Of a DNA stretch of 64,000 bases, positions 52,264-61,191 are shown one piece after another (the first letter of the stretch is position 1; every line of letters starts with the position of its first letter). The notes beneath the pieces are model-generated. The model saw nothing but the letters and a program-made list of their open reading frames with translations. It did no database searches and was not told the DNA's origin. Source of the DNA: Robinsoniella peoriensis (GTDB lineage Bacteria > Bacillota > Clostridia > Lachnospirales > Lachnospiraceae); NCBI RefSeq assembly GCF_042680125.1, contig NZ_JBHTNY010000026.1; one strand, written 5' to 3'. Both the position numbers and the translations under genes were made by a program.

Positions 52264-52438
52264 CTATTTTATATTGGATCGGCAGTGAAAGATTATGAAT
52301 AATGCAGCCATTGCCGATTACACAGCTTGAGAGAATGGAGAATCTGTTATGAACCCGGAAGGATCAAATTTATACACACAGGAATTAGAAAAGGCATTAG
52401 AAGCGGAATTAATGGGGAGTAAAGGGGGATTTAGGCTA

Positions 52439-52774
52439 ATGGATGATTGCTTTAAAGTAAAGGGGACGAATCTTACAATCGTGGTACCAATGGAGTTAGA
52501 CCACCACAGTGCAGAAAAGATCAGGACAGGAGCTGATAAAATCGTACAGGGCAGGAATATAAGAAGTATTGTATTTGATTTTGGAAAAACGAATTTCATG
52601 GACAGTTCCGGAATCGGCATGATTATGGGCCGCTATAAGGATATGAGGTTTATGGGCGGAACGGTCATTGCAGTTCGTGTAAATGAACGGGTGAGAAGAA
52701 TTTTAACCCTGTCAGGTATCTATAAAATGATTGAAATATATGAAGGATTGCCGCAGCAATCAACGCTTAATTAA
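52439..52774 (+). CDS. spoIIAA: Anti-sigma F factor antagonist SpoIIAA
   Basis: STAS-domain protein. When unphosphorylated in the forespore it binds SpoIIAB and frees sigma-F. The regulatory Ser is in FMDSSGIGMIMGRY, and the ELDHHSAEKI segment is typical. I chose the ATG at 52439 (111 residues, AAAGGGGGA 9 bases upstream), the normal family length. An in-frame ATG at 52349 would add 30 charged residues (TQELEKALEAELM) not typical of SpoIIAA, although GGAG also precedes it. First gene of the spoIIA operon, 14 bases before spoIIAB. Confidence 0.93.
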   Translation: MDDCFKVKGTNLTIVVPMELDHHSAEKIRTGADKIVQGRNIRSIVFDFGKTNFMDSSGIGMIMGRYKDMRFMGGTVIAVRVNERVRRILTLSGIYKMIEIYEGLPQQSTLN

Positions 52775-52788
52775 AGGGGGGAGCCAAT

Positions 52789-53235
52789 ATGAGCTATGCA
52801 AACGAAATGAAACTGGAATTTGACAGCAGATCCTGTAATGAGGGATTTGCAAGGGTGGCGGTGGCTGCTTTTGTAACGCAGCTGAATCCGACACTGGAAG
52901 AAGTGGCAGATGTTAAGACGGCGATCTCAGAAGCAGTTACAAATTCAATCCTTCATGGATATGAGGGAAAGATATGTAAGATACTGATCGAATGTTTTAT
53001 TGACGGGAATGAATTTATTATCCATGTGATTGATCATGGAAGAGGAATTGAAGATGTAAAAAAAGCAATGGAGCCTTTGTTTACCACAAAGCCGGACTCG
53101 GAGCGTTCCGGGATGGGATTTGCTTTTATGGAGGCCTTTATGGATGAAGTGAAAGTAGAATCAACTGTCGGCGAAGGAACCAGGGTAATCATGAAAAAGA
53201 AAATAGGCAGACCCAGAAGTGAATATGAAATTTAA
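52789..53235 (+). CDS. spoIIAB: Anti-sigma F factor SpoIIAB (serine kinase)
   Basis: 148 residues, GHKL ATPase fold. It holds sigma-F inactive and phosphorylates SpoIIAA. N-box VKTAISEAVTNSILHGYEG, G1-box VIDHGRGIEDV, ATP lid LFTTKPDSERSGMGF and G2 around FMDEVKVES are all intact. RBS AAGGGGGG precedes the ATG. Normal length, between its partner genes. Confidence 0.97.
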   Translation: MSYANEMKLEFDSRSCNEGFARVAVAAFVTQLNPTLEEVADVKTAISEAVTNSILHGYEGKICKILIECFIDGNEFIIHVIDHGRGIEDVKKAMEPLFTTKPDSERSGMGFAFMEAFMDEVKVESTVGEGTRVIMKKKIGRPRSEYEI

Positions 53236-53255
53236 TATCGGGAAAGGATGGGCAA

Positions 53256-53972
53256 ATGGAGCATACCCTTGCGTTAATTGAACAGGCACACCAAGGGGAT
53301 AAAGATGCACGAGAAAGACTGGTAGAGGAAAATATGGGGCTGGTTTATACCATTGTCAGGCGGTTCTTAGGCCGTGGTTATGAGATGGAGGATTTAATCC
53401 AGATTGGAAGCATCGGACTGATTAAGGCAATTGATAAATTTGACCTGTCGTTTGATGTGAAGTTTTCCACTTATGCGGTACCCATGATTACAGGAGAAAT
53501 AAAACGATTTTTACGGGATGACGGTATGATTAAAGTGAGCCGTTCCTTAAAAGAAACAGCATATAAGGCATATGCCACCAGGGAAGCGCTGGAAAAAAAG
53601 ATGGGCAGAGAGCCGACTTTAGAAGAAATTTCAGCCGAGATTGGCGCTGCAAAAGAAGATATTGTACTGGCAATGGAATCATCAGCCGAAGTAGAATCAT
53701 TGCATAAAACAATTTATCAGGGAGACGGAAGTGCAATCTTGCTGATGGACAAATTAGAGGAAAAGGAGAATAAAAACGAGGAGCTGCTTAATCATATTGT
53801 GCTGGAAGAACTGCTGGATTCCTTAGATGCCCAGGAGCGTTCGCTGATCTATCTTCGCTACTTTGGAGATAAGACTCAGGTACAGGTTGCGGCGGCAATG
53901 GGAATGACCCAGGTACAGGTTTCCAGGCTTGAAAAGAAAATACTGAAAAAGATGCGGGGAAAGATATCATAA
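53256..53972 (+). CDS. sigF: Sporulation sigma factor SigF
   Basis: 238 residues, forespore-specific sigma factor. Region 2 (ENMGLVYTIVRRFLGRGYEM, EDLIQIGSIGLIKAIDKF, VKFSTYAVPMITGEIKRFLR), region 3 (DDGMIKVSRSLKETAYKAY, EPTLEEISAEIGA) and region 4 HTH (DKTQVQVAAAMGMTQVQVSR) are complete. It directs transcription of early forespore genes, probably including the spoVA genes that follow. RBS GGGAAAGG lies upstream of the ATG. A terminator overlaps its last codons. Confidence 0.97.
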   Translation: MEHTLALIEQAHQGDKDARERLVEENMGLVYTIVRRFLGRGYEMEDLIQIGSIGLIKAIDKFDLSFDVKFSTYAVPMITGEIKRFLRDDGMIKVSRSLKETAYKAYATREALEKKMGREPTLEEISAEIGAAKEDIVLAMESSAEVESLHKTIYQGDGSAILLMDKLEEKENKNEELLNHIVLEELLDSLDAQERSLIYLRYFGDKTQVQVAAAMGMTQVQVSRLEKKILKKMRGKIS

Positions 53973-53990
53973 TTTCCCCGTATATTTTTT
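53955..53990 (+). terminator. Terminator of the spoIIA operon
   Basis: CGGGGAAA (53955-53962) pairs with TTTCCCCG (53973-53980), followed by TATATTTTTT. The left arm lies inside the last codons of sigF. Confidence 0.85.
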
Positions 53991-54040
53991 GCTAAAATTC
54001 AAATAATAAACAAAAATGATGGAAAAAGGAAGTGAAAAAA

Positions 54041-54199
54041 ATGTATAAAAAAATTGCGAAGGGATTTGCGCTTTTCATGATCGTGGCAGCAATTGTAGGA
54101 ATCTTTTATTATATGACCTATCTGAATAATCATGATGGCCAGATGAAAGGAACCCTTGTCAATACATTTCAGATGAAAGAGAATGAGGAAATGATATGA
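54041..54199 (+). CDS. Small single-helix membrane protein upstream of spoVAA (52 residues)
   Basis: ATG with GGAAGTG about 8 bases upstream. MYKKIAKGFALFMIVAAIVG begins one membrane helix (about 8-26), followed by a short hydrophilic tail ending KENEEMI. Its stop overlaps the spoVAA start (ATGA), so the two are translationally coupled, and it is probably made in the forespore with the SpoVA proteins. Family not recognised. Confidence 0.65.
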   Translation: MYKKIAKGFALFMIVAAIVGIFYYMTYLNNHDGQMKGTLVNTFQMKENEEMI

Positions 54200-54831
54200 C
54201 GAATGATACACTGTATTTAAAGATAGATCAAAATGTCCAGGTGCATGACGATTGTGTATTTTTAAAGGATATTGCCCAGTTAGAGTGCAGTAACAAGGCT
54301 ATTGAAAATAAGATAAAAACCTTGAAACTGGATAATCCTACCGGAAACAAGCCAGGGCGCCATGTCATGTCTGTAATGGAAATTATAACCCAGATCCATG
54401 CGGTTTATCCAAGTCTTGAGGTAAACAACATTGGTGAGGCGGATTTTATCATTACCTATGAAAAATCCAAACAGCCCAGTCAGGCATTCAGCTGGATAAA
54501 GACTATATTTGTGTGCTTTCTGTCTTTTTTCGGAGCAGGTTTTTCCATTATGACATTTAATAATGATGTTAGTATCACCAAATTATTTGCTCAGCTTTAC
54601 GAACAGTTTACCGGGACTGTTTCGGATGGATTTACGATACTGGAAATTTCATATTCGATAGGGCTTGGTCTTGGAATTATCATATTCTTTAACCATTTTG
54701 CAGGGAAAAAACTTACTGCGGATCCTACGCCTATGGAAGTGCAGATGCGTACCTATGAAGATGATATTAATAAGGCGCTGATTGAATCCAGCAACCGTGA
54801 ACCGAAGAATGAGAAGAAAATGAAACAATAG
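54196..54831 (+). CDS. spoVAA: Stage V sporulation protein AA
   Basis: 211 residues. The N-terminal soluble domain opens TLYLKIDQNVQVHDDCVFLK and KDIAQLECSNKAIENKI. Two membrane helices follow (about 98-118 and 148-170). It is part of the SpoVA channel that moves dipicolinic acid into the forespore and releases it in germination. The start overlaps the small membrane-protein gene by 4 bases. Confidence 0.92.
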   Translation: MTNDTLYLKIDQNVQVHDDCVFLKDIAQLECSNKAIENKIKTLKLDNPTGNKPGRHVMSVMEIITQIHAVYPSLEVNNIGEADFIITYEKSKQPSQAFSWIKTIFVCFLSFFGAGFSIMTFNNDVSITKLFAQLYEQFTGTVSDGFTILEISYSIGLGLGIIIFFNHFAGKKLTADPTPMEVQMRTYEDDINKALIESSNREPKNEKKMKQ

Positions 54832-54884
54832 GAGAAAGTGAGGACAATATTGCAAGTAAGCTTGTGATACTCAGGAGGTAAAAT

Positions 54885-55298
54885 ATGTTAACACATTTAA
54901 TATTAGCCCTCATAGCTTTCAGTTCCGGTTTTGTCATAGCAGGAGGCGTCATCGCGCTGATCGCCGGACTTGGAATTATAAACAGACTGATTGGGGTTAC
55001 TCATACGGGGAAACATATCCGGATATTTGAAACCTGTATTTTATTTGGAGGTTTATTTGGAAATCTGCTTACTGTTTATAATGTTAGTATTCCACTGGGC
55101 GGCTTAGGACTTTCCATTATTGGAATATGTTCCGGAATGTTTGTAGGAGGCTGGATTTTAGCGCTTGCGGAAGTAGTCAATATTTTTCCTATCTTTTTCA
55201 GGCGTATCGGTCTGGTAAAGGGAGTAAGCTTTATCATGATTACCATAGCGCTTGGAAAGACTCTGAGCAGCCTGCTGCAATTCTATATGAGGTGGTAA
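54885..55298 (+). CDS. spoVAB: Stage V sporulation protein AB
   Basis: 137 residues with about four membrane helices (LILALIAFSSGFVIAGGVIA, LFGGLFGNLLTVYNV and others) and the typical FVGGWILALAEVVNIFPIF motif. Membrane part of the SpoVA complex, probably working with SpoVAA. CAGGAGG lies 7 bases before the ATG. Confidence 0.93.
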   Translation: MLTHLILALIAFSSGFVIAGGVIALIAGLGIINRLIGVTHTGKHIRIFETCILFGGLFGNLLTVYNVSIPLGGLGLSIIGICSGMFVGGWILALAEVVNIFPIFFRRIGLVKGVSFIMITIALGKTLSSLLQFYMRW

Positions 55299-55416
55299 AA
55301 ACAATCTGCATACTGCATGAAGCAGAGGTTTGAAAGAAAATCACTTTCAAAATACTGATTAAGGAATAGCGCAGCTTGTGCTATTCAGGGAGATAAAGAC
55401 GAAAGGAAGTATTATA

Positions 55417-55887
55417 ATGGCGGATGTTTTAAAAGAGAGAAAAAATCAACAGTATAATGATTACGTCAAGAAAGTAACACCTACTCACAATCTCTGGGCA
55501 AATATGGCTAAGGCGTTTTTGGTAGGTGGAATTATCTGCGTCATCGGACAATTCATATTAAACTATGCATCTAATATGGGACTTGACAAAGAGACGGCGG
55601 GAAGCTGGTGTTCCATGCTTCTGGTTCTAATCAGTGTGATTCTGACAGGATTTAATATTTATCCTAAAATAGCAAAATTCGGTGGTGCAGGAACGCTGGT
55701 TCCGATTACCGGTTTTGCAAATTCAGTGGCAGCTCCTGCAATAGAATTTCAAAAAGAAGGTCAGGTATTCGGAATTGGATGTAAGATCTTTACCATCGCC
55801 GGTCCTGTAATTTTATATGGTGTATTTACCAGCTGGGCACTTGGTTTAATCTATTATATTCTAAGAATTACGGGGGTGGTAGGATGA
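55417..55887 (+). CDS. spoVAC: Stage V sporulation protein AC
   Basis: 156 residues, five to six membrane helices. Conserved parts include PTHNLWANMAKAFLVGG and AKFGGAGTLVPITGFANS. SpoVAC is the mechanosensitive channel part of the dipicolinate system in the inner spore membrane. The ATG at 55417 has GAAAGGAAG upstream and is preferred over an in-frame extension from 55378. The gene overlaps spoVAD by 4 bases. Confidence 0.96.
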   Translation: MADVLKERKNQQYNDYVKKVTPTHNLWANMAKAFLVGGIICVIGQFILNYASNMGLDKETAGSWCSMLLVLISVILTGFNIYPKIAKFGGAGTLVPITGFANSVAAPAIEFQKEGQVFGIGCKIFTIAGPVILYGVFTSWALGLIYYILRITGVVG

Positions 55888-56894
55888 CTCAGATAGCAGG
55901 GCAGCAAAGTATAAAATTTGATAAATCCGCTCATATTATAAGTGCGGCATCTATCGTCGGGAAAAAAGAGGGTGAGGGTCCTCTTGGGAAATTATTTGAC
56001 CTGGTCGGAGAAGAAGCATCTTTTGGTGAAAATACCTGGGAAGAAGCAGAGAGTACGCTGCAAAGAGAAGCATGTCAGCTGGCACTTGGAAAAGCAAAAC
56101 TGCTGCCAACCCAGATGCGGTATGTTTTTTGCGGAGACCTTTTGGGGCAGCTGATTGCATCCTCCTTTGGTGTAATGAATTTCAACATTCCAATGTTTGG
56201 ATTATATGGAGCATGCTCCACCTGTGGGGAATCACTGTCACTTGGAGCAATGGCGGTCAGCGCAGACTATGCCGATTATGTGATGGCGGTTACATCCAGT
56301 CATTTTGGAAGTGCAGAAAAGCAATTCCGTTTTCCTCTGGAATATGGAAACCAGCGGCCATTGGCAGCGACTTGGACAGTCACCGGCAGCGGGGCATTTA
56401 TCCTGGCTAAAAAAGGAGGACATGCAAGAATTACCGGCATTACGACAGGAAAGATTGTAGATTACGGTGTAAAAGACTCCCTGAATATGGGAGCATGTAT
56501 GGCGCCGGCAGCTTGTGACACCATCTATCAGAACCTAATGGATTTCAACCGCCAGCCGGATGACTATGACAAAATCATTACAGGAGATCTTGGATATGTG
56601 GGACAGACTATTCTGATTGATTTATTGAAAGAAAAAGGCTTTGATATCAGCCGTGTGCATATGGACTGCGGTATTGAAATTTATGACAGAGAGACACAGG
56701 ATACTCATTCCGGTGGAAGCGGATGTGGATGTTCAGCAGTCACTCTGGCGGCTAAAATACTCCCTAATGTGGAAAAGGGAGCCTGGAAAAGGGTGTTATT
56801 CGTACCAACCGGTGCACTGCTGTCACCTACCAGTTTTAACGAAGGTCAGAGTGTGCCGGGAATAGCGCATGGTGTAGTAATCGAGCATTGCTAA
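55884..56894 (+). CDS. spoVAD: Stage V sporulation protein AD
   Basis: 336 residues, thiolase/KAS-III-like fold lacking a clear role in lipid synthesis. Key segments are FCGDLLGQLIASSFG, LYGACSTCGESLSLGAMAVS and HSGGSGCGCSAVTLAAKILP. SpoVAD binds dipicolinic acid on the outer face of the inner spore membrane. Translationally coupled to spoVAC (ATGA). Confidence 0.97.
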   Translation: MTQIAGQQSIKFDKSAHIISAASIVGKKEGEGPLGKLFDLVGEEASFGENTWEEAESTLQREACQLALGKAKLLPTQMRYVFCGDLLGQLIASSFGVMNFNIPMFGLYGACSTCGESLSLGAMAVSADYADYVMAVTSSHFGSAEKQFRFPLEYGNQRPLAATWTVTGSGAFILAKKGGHARITGITTGKIVDYGVKDSLNMGACMAPAACDTIYQNLMDFNRQPDDYDKIITGDLGYVGQTILIDLLKEKGFDISRVHMDCGIEIYDRETQDTHSGGSGCGCSAVTLAAKILPNVEKGAWKRVLFVPTGALLSPTSFNEGQSVPGIAHGVVIEHC

Positions 56895-56924
56895 CACCTG
56901 GGAATGTCAGCAAAGGAGATAGTT

Positions 56925-57281
56925 ATGGAATATATTAATGCTTTTTGGGTGGGCGGACTGATCTGTGCACTGGTACAGATCCTGATGGAAAAAACAAAAC
57001 TGATGCCGGGACGCATCATGGTTATTCTTGTGTGTCTGGGAGCGGTACTAGGAGCAGTGGGGCTCTACGGACCATTCCAGGAATTTGCAGGAGCCGGTGC
57101 AAGTGTTCCGCTTCTGGGCTGGGGCAATGTATTGTGGAACGGTGTTAAGAAAGCAATCGAGACGGACGGATTTATTGGGATATTCATGGGGGGATTTACT
57201 TCCAGTGCAGTAGGTGTGTGTGCGGCACTGGTGTTCTCTTATCTGGCAAGTTTAGTATTTAAGCCAAAAATGAAAGAATAG
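56925..57281 (+). CDS. spoVAE: Stage V sporulation protein AE
   Basis: 118 residues with three to four membrane helices (AFWVGGLICALVQILMEKTK, RIMVILVCLGAVLGAVGLYG) and the conserved EFAGAGASVPLLGWGNVL. Last gene of the spoVA operon. The ATG at 56925 is chosen because AAAGGAG lies 6-7 bases upstream. Confidence 0.95.
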   Translation: MEYINAFWVGGLICALVQILMEKTKLMPGRIMVILVCLGAVLGAVGLYGPFQEFAGAGASVPLLGWGNVLWNGVKKAIETDGFIGIFMGGFTSSAVGVCAALVFSYLASLVFKPKMKE

Positions 57282-57290
57282 CCCGATATG

Positions 57291-57371
57291 TAAAACCAGC
57301 CGGGATGCAGAAGCAGGCTTCAAACCCTTTTAAGAGTTTGAGTTATGGTTCGGCCGTCCCGGCTGGTTTTA
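57291..57371. terminator. Long-stem hairpin after spoVAE
   Basis: TAAAACCAGCCGGGA (57291-57305) pairs perfectly over 15 bp with TCCCGGCTGGTTTTA (57357-57371). The 51-base loop contains a small CAAAC/GTTTG stem. It is probably the end of the spoVA transcript, though the T-tract is short and the loop unusually long. Confidence 0.65.
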
Positions 57372-57407
57372 TGTATGACGTTTTGCTGGTTTTATATCTG
57401 CCCGGAA

Positions 57408-57436
57408 TTTACTTTCACCATACAGCGTGATATAAT
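57408..57436 (+). promoter_or_regulatory. Promoter of gldA
   Basis: TTTACT (57408-57413), 17-bp spacer, perfect TATAAT (57431-57436), 86 bases before the start codon. Confidence 0.5.
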
Positions 57437-57521
57437 AAATACCGTACGGTCCGTGTTCCTTACATAATGATAAGAATATGGATAAACAGACAATTACATT
57501 ATTTATAAGGAGGAAAGCAAC

Positions 57522-58622
57522 ATGGCAAATATAATTGGAAGCCCAAGCCGTTATATACAAGGAAAAGGCGAATTAAAAAATCTCTGCAGCCATGCAGAAA
57601 AATGTGGAAAGAACCTATTTATTTTAACAAGTGAATCCGGGAGAAAACGTGTAGAACCTGTCATAAATGAAGGGATGAAAGATACTTCCTGTGCAGTTAC
57701 TTATGAAGTATTCGGGGGAGAATGCAGCAAAACTGAGATTAATCGGATTATAGATGCATGCAGGGAAAAGAACGGAGAAGTCATCGTTGGAATCGGCGGG
57801 GGAAAAACCCACGATACTGCAAAAGCAGTAGCTTATTATATGAATAAGCCGGTTATCATTGTACCAACCATAGCGTCCACCGATGCACCTTGCAGCGCAC
57901 TTTCCGTAATCTATACAGAGGAAGGGGTATTTGAAGAATATCTGTTCCTTCCCTCCAGCCCGAACATGGTTCTGGTGGATACGGATATTGTCAGCAAGGC
58001 ACCTTCCAGGCTTTTAATTGCAGGAATGGGAGATGCACTGGCTACTTATTTTGAAGCCAGAGCCTGCCAGAAATCAAATGCAGCCAACTGTGTGGGAGGA
58101 AAGTCCACAAAAGCGGCTATGGCGCTGGCTGAGCTTTGCTATGACACATTATTGGAAAACGGCTTATCGGCAGCATTGGCTGTAAAAGAAAAAGTGTGTA
58201 CAAAAGCCGTAGAAAATATTATTGAAGCAAATACTTATCTGTCCGGTATCGGTTTTGAAAGCGGCGGCCTGGCAGGAGCACATGCGATCCACAACGGACT
58301 GACAGCCATTGAAGAAACACATTCATTGTATCATGGGGAAAAAGTAGCGTTTGGTACCCTGGTTCAGCTGATATTGGAAGATGCAGATTCAGATGAAATC
58401 GATACGGTAATTGGTTTTTGCGAGGAAGTGGGCTTGCCGGTGACCCTGGAAGGCCTTGGCATAAAGGAAGTAAAACCGGAAAAAATCATGGATGCTGCAA
58501 GGCTTGCATGCGCACCTGGTGAAACCATTCACAATATGCCATTTGAAGTTACACCGGAGGACGTGTATGCCGCTATAATGGGGGCAGATGCAATGGGAAG
58601 ATACTTGACCTGCGATGAATAA
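57522..58622 (+). CDS. gldA: Glycerol dehydrogenase
   Basis: 366 residues, iron-dependent alcohol dehydrogenase superfamily, NAD+ and Zn2+ dependent, oxidising glycerol to dihydroxyacetone or reducing related ketones. The NAD loop VIVGIGGGKTHDTAKAV, TIASTDAPCSALSVIYTEEG, and the metal ligands in GMGDALATYFEAR, GGLAGAHAIHNGL and YHGEKVAFGTLVQ are all intact. AAGGAGG is upstream. Single gene with its own promoter and terminator. Confidence 0.95.
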   Translation: MANIIGSPSRYIQGKGELKNLCSHAEKCGKNLFILTSESGRKRVEPVINEGMKDTSCAVTYEVFGGECSKTEINRIIDACREKNGEVIVGIGGGKTHDTAKAVAYYMNKPVIIVPTIASTDAPCSALSVIYTEEGVFEEYLFLPSSPNMVLVDTDIVSKAPSRLLIAGMGDALATYFEARACQKSNAANCVGGKSTKAAMALAELCYDTLLENGLSAALAVKEKVCTKAVENIIEANTYLSGIGFESGGLAGAHAIHNGLTAIEETHSLYHGEKVAFGTLVQLILEDADSDEIDTVIGFCEEVGLPVTLEGLGIKEVKPEKIMDAARLACAPGETIHNMPFEVTPEDVYAAIMGADAMGRYLTCDE

Positions 58623-58636
58623 CAGAAGAAATTGTG

Positions 58637-58672
58637 AAAAAGATGAATGTCCCTGTGGCATCCATCTTTTTT
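58637..58672 (+). terminator. Terminator of gldA
   Basis: AAAAAGATG (58637-58645) pairs with CATCTTTTT (58663-58671), with a short inner stem and a continuous T run. Confidence 0.85.
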
Positions 58673-58772
58673 TATGTCATAAATTACCCGGGACAAATAC
58701 TGAAAATTCACACAAAACACAAAAAAGTATGATAAAATTACGTTGATTCTTTAATATAATAAGAGGTGTGAT

Positions 58773-59438
58773 ATGAAAGAGATACTTGTCATAGAAGATG
58801 AAGCAGATATACAGGAACTGTTAACGGCATTTTTGGAGGATTCCGGGTATAAGGTCACGGTGGCGGGTGACGGAGTTGCGGGAATTACCAGCTTCCATGG
58901 CCGTCCCTTTGATCTGGTACTGTTGGATATTATGCTGCCTAAAATTGACGGATATGGTGTATGCGAGGTAATCCGCCAGGAATCTTCCGTTCCTATTGTA
59001 ATGCTGACGGCTTTGGACAGTGAAGAAAATCAGGTGAAAGGCTATGATCTGAGGGTTGATGACTATATTACCAAACCATTTTCCATGCAGATCCTGATCC
59101 GTAAGATTGAGGCGGTACTTCGGCGGACTTCCCCTGTACAGGAGACAAATCAGCTGGTATACCGGAATCTGGTACTGGATTTGGACGGTTATAAAGTATT
59201 CGTTGACGGTGAAAACATAGAGTTAACACAGAGGGAATTTGAACTTCTCCGGGAGCTGCTTCAAAATCAAGGCAAAGTCCTGACAAGGCAGGCGCTGCTG
59301 AACGGACTTTGGAAATATGATTTTTATGGCGATGAGCGGGTTGTAGATACCCATATAAAAAATTTACGGAAGAAACTGGATGTAGATTATATTGAGACAA
59401 TCAGAGGGGTGGGATATCGGATTGATAAAACGTATTAG
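58773..59438 (+). CDS. OmpR-family response regulator
   Basis: 221 residues. The receiver domain has the acidic pair in VIEDEADIQ, phospho-acceptor Asp52 in LVLLDIMLPKIDG and Lys in DDYITKPFSMQ. The C-terminal winged helix runs ELTQREFELLRELLQNQGKV to DTHIKNLRKKL. It partners the histidine kinase that overlaps its 3' end. AAGAGGTG precedes the ATG. The likely target is the lipoprotein gene at 61192, the only downstream neighbour (inference). Confidence 0.95.
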   Translation: MKEILVIEDEADIQELLTAFLEDSGYKVTVAGDGVAGITSFHGRPFDLVLLDIMLPKIDGYGVCEVIRQESSVPIVMLTALDSEENQVKGYDLRVDDYITKPFSMQILIRKIEAVLRRTSPVQETNQLVYRNLVLDLDGYKVFVDGENIELTQREFELLRELLQNQGKVLTRQALLNGLWKYDFYGDERVVDTHIKNLRKKLDVDYIETIRGVGYRIDKTY

Positions 59439-61089
59439 AGGAAGCCTTACACTTAAAATATTTCTCATTACCAGCCTGATACTGATCTGCGTCTGTGGTG
59501 TTACATATGGTTTTATCGCTTATTTTATGCCGCAGACCTATACTTATGGAATCAGCGAGGACATGGATAAAAAGACGGATGCTCTTGTGGCAGATTTAGA
59601 GAATATAAAATTTGAGGACAGTGGTCCGCTATTTGATGATTTTATTGTAAACAATACGGTAGACCTGCAATTATTGGATGCTGAAGGCAATGAAATCCAG
59701 CGCCCGGGCAGCGTGCAGTCAGGATTTGTAGAAACCATTGGAAAACAGTCAATGCTGGCCATCACTATCAATGAAAAGGAGCAGAATTCTGCTGCAGATG
59801 CAAGCAGTATTGCTGTTGGCTCAATGCATTCAGCTACTACGGGAAACGAGGCGATTGAAACAGTTGAAGTAATTGACAGAAGCGCTGTAAAAAAAGAATT
59901 ATCAGAAGAAACAGAAGAGAAGTCTGATGATAACCTGCTGGCTTATTCGAATGCCCTTGCAACAAACACAGACAACTATGGTTTTATTGAGAATCCTGTG
60001 GATATATCCGTCATGACTACAAGTGCCAGCGTTGATTATGGTATGCAGAAACCAGTTACGTTTTCCGGATCAGATAAAGAATATGAACTTTACGTATTAG
60101 GAGCGTACCGGTTTGTGAATCAGGCGGTAGAGGCGATGAATAAAATTTTGCCCTGGCTGATCGTTGTCATTGTATTTATATCTACGCTGACTGCCTATTT
60201 ATATTCCAGGTATATCACAAGACCGGTAGTACGCCTTAGCAAAATATCAAAAAAGATGTCTGACCTGGAGTTTAACTGGATCTGTGATGAAAAACGCAAT
60301 GATGAGATCGGGGTACTGTCCTCAAGCCTGAATGAACTGTCCCTGAAGTTATCTACCGCATTAAGCGAACTGAAAAGTGCAAACGAATCGCTGCAGAAGG
60401 ATATTGAAACAGAACGTAAACTGGAGCAAAAACGGCTTGAATTTTTCTCTGCCGTATCTCATGAATTAAAGACGCCCATTACTGTTATGAAAGGGCAGCT
60501 GGAAGGAATGATGTATCAGGTTGGTATCTATAAAAATAGGGATAAATATCTTGCCAGATCTTATTCAGTTGCCTGTACGATGGAAGACATGGTGCAGGAG
60601 ATTCTGACGGTATCCAGGATGGAAGCGTCGGGGTTTATGCCCCAAATGGAAGAATTTAACCTGGGAAATATGGTAAAGGATTGTGCCCATAGACAGGATG
60701 ATTTGTTTATCCAAAAGGATATGGAGGTTTCTTACCACATTAGCAATGACCTCTATGCACGTGGAGACAAGAAGCTTCTGCAAAAGGCATTAAATAACAT
60801 TATCAGCAATGCCATCCACTATTCACCGGATGGAGCAAAAATTCAGATTGAAGCATATAAAGAGGACCAAAAATTGACGGTGAGGGTAGAGAATTCCGGT
60901 GTACATCTGGATGAAGCAGCAGTCCCACGCATTTTTGAAGCATTTTTCCGTGTTGAAAAATCCAGAAACAGAAACACCGGCGGCAGTGGACTTGGACTGT
61001 ATATTGTCAAAATGATCCTGGAACTTCACAAAGCCGACTATAGAATAGAAAATACTTTCAATGGTGTAGCTTTTACATTCTCCATATAA
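59422..61089 (+). CDS. Sensor histidine kinase (OmpR partner)
   Basis: 555 residues starting at TTG 59422 (GGGGTGG 8 bases upstream), overlapping the regulator stop by 17 bases. TM1 at about 10-33 (LKIFLITSLILICVCGVTYG) is followed by a long extracytoplasmic region of about 200 residues. TM2 is near residues 242-263 (LPWLIVVIVFISTLTAYLYS), then HAMP, HisKA with His347 in FSAVSHELKTPI, and HATPase (NNIISNAIHYSPDG, GGSGLGLYIVKMI). The large sensing region has a Ser/Glu-rich unstructured stretch in the middle, so the signal is hard to guess. Confidence 0.95.
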   Translation: MIKRIRGSLTLKIFLITSLILICVCGVTYGFIAYFMPQTYTYGISEDMDKKTDALVADLENIKFEDSGPLFDDFIVNNTVDLQLLDAEGNEIQRPGSVQSGFVETIGKQSMLAITINEKEQNSAADASSIAVGSMHSATTGNEAIETVEVIDRSAVKKELSEETEEKSDDNLLAYSNALATNTDNYGFIENPVDISVMTTSASVDYGMQKPVTFSGSDKEYELYVLGAYRFVNQAVEAMNKILPWLIVVIVFISTLTAYLYSRYITRPVVRLSKISKKMSDLEFNWICDEKRNDEIGVLSSSLNELSLKLSTALSELKSANESLQKDIETERKLEQKRLEFFSAVSHELKTPITVMKGQLEGMMYQVGIYKNRDKYLARSYSVACTMEDMVQEILTVSRMEASGFMPQMEEFNLGNMVKDCAHRQDDLFIQKDMEVSYHISNDLYARGDKKLLQKALNNIISNAIHYSPDGAKIQIEAYKEDQKLTVRVENSGVHLDEAAVPRIFEAFFRVEKSRNRNTGGSGLGLYIVKMILELHKADYRIENTFNGVAFTFSI

Positions 61090-61191
61090 AACACATATAA
61101 AATACAAAACATCCACAAAAGGTTTTGTTAGGATAAGAACGTGCAAAAGCGCAAAGAAAAATCATTCTAACAAACAGGAGGTTACAGTGAG

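Noticed and set aside
52349..52438. 30-residue N-terminal extension of SpoIIAA
   Set aside because: It is in frame and has GGAG upstream, but the family starts near residue 31 of this frame and a better placed purine-rich site precedes ATG 52439.
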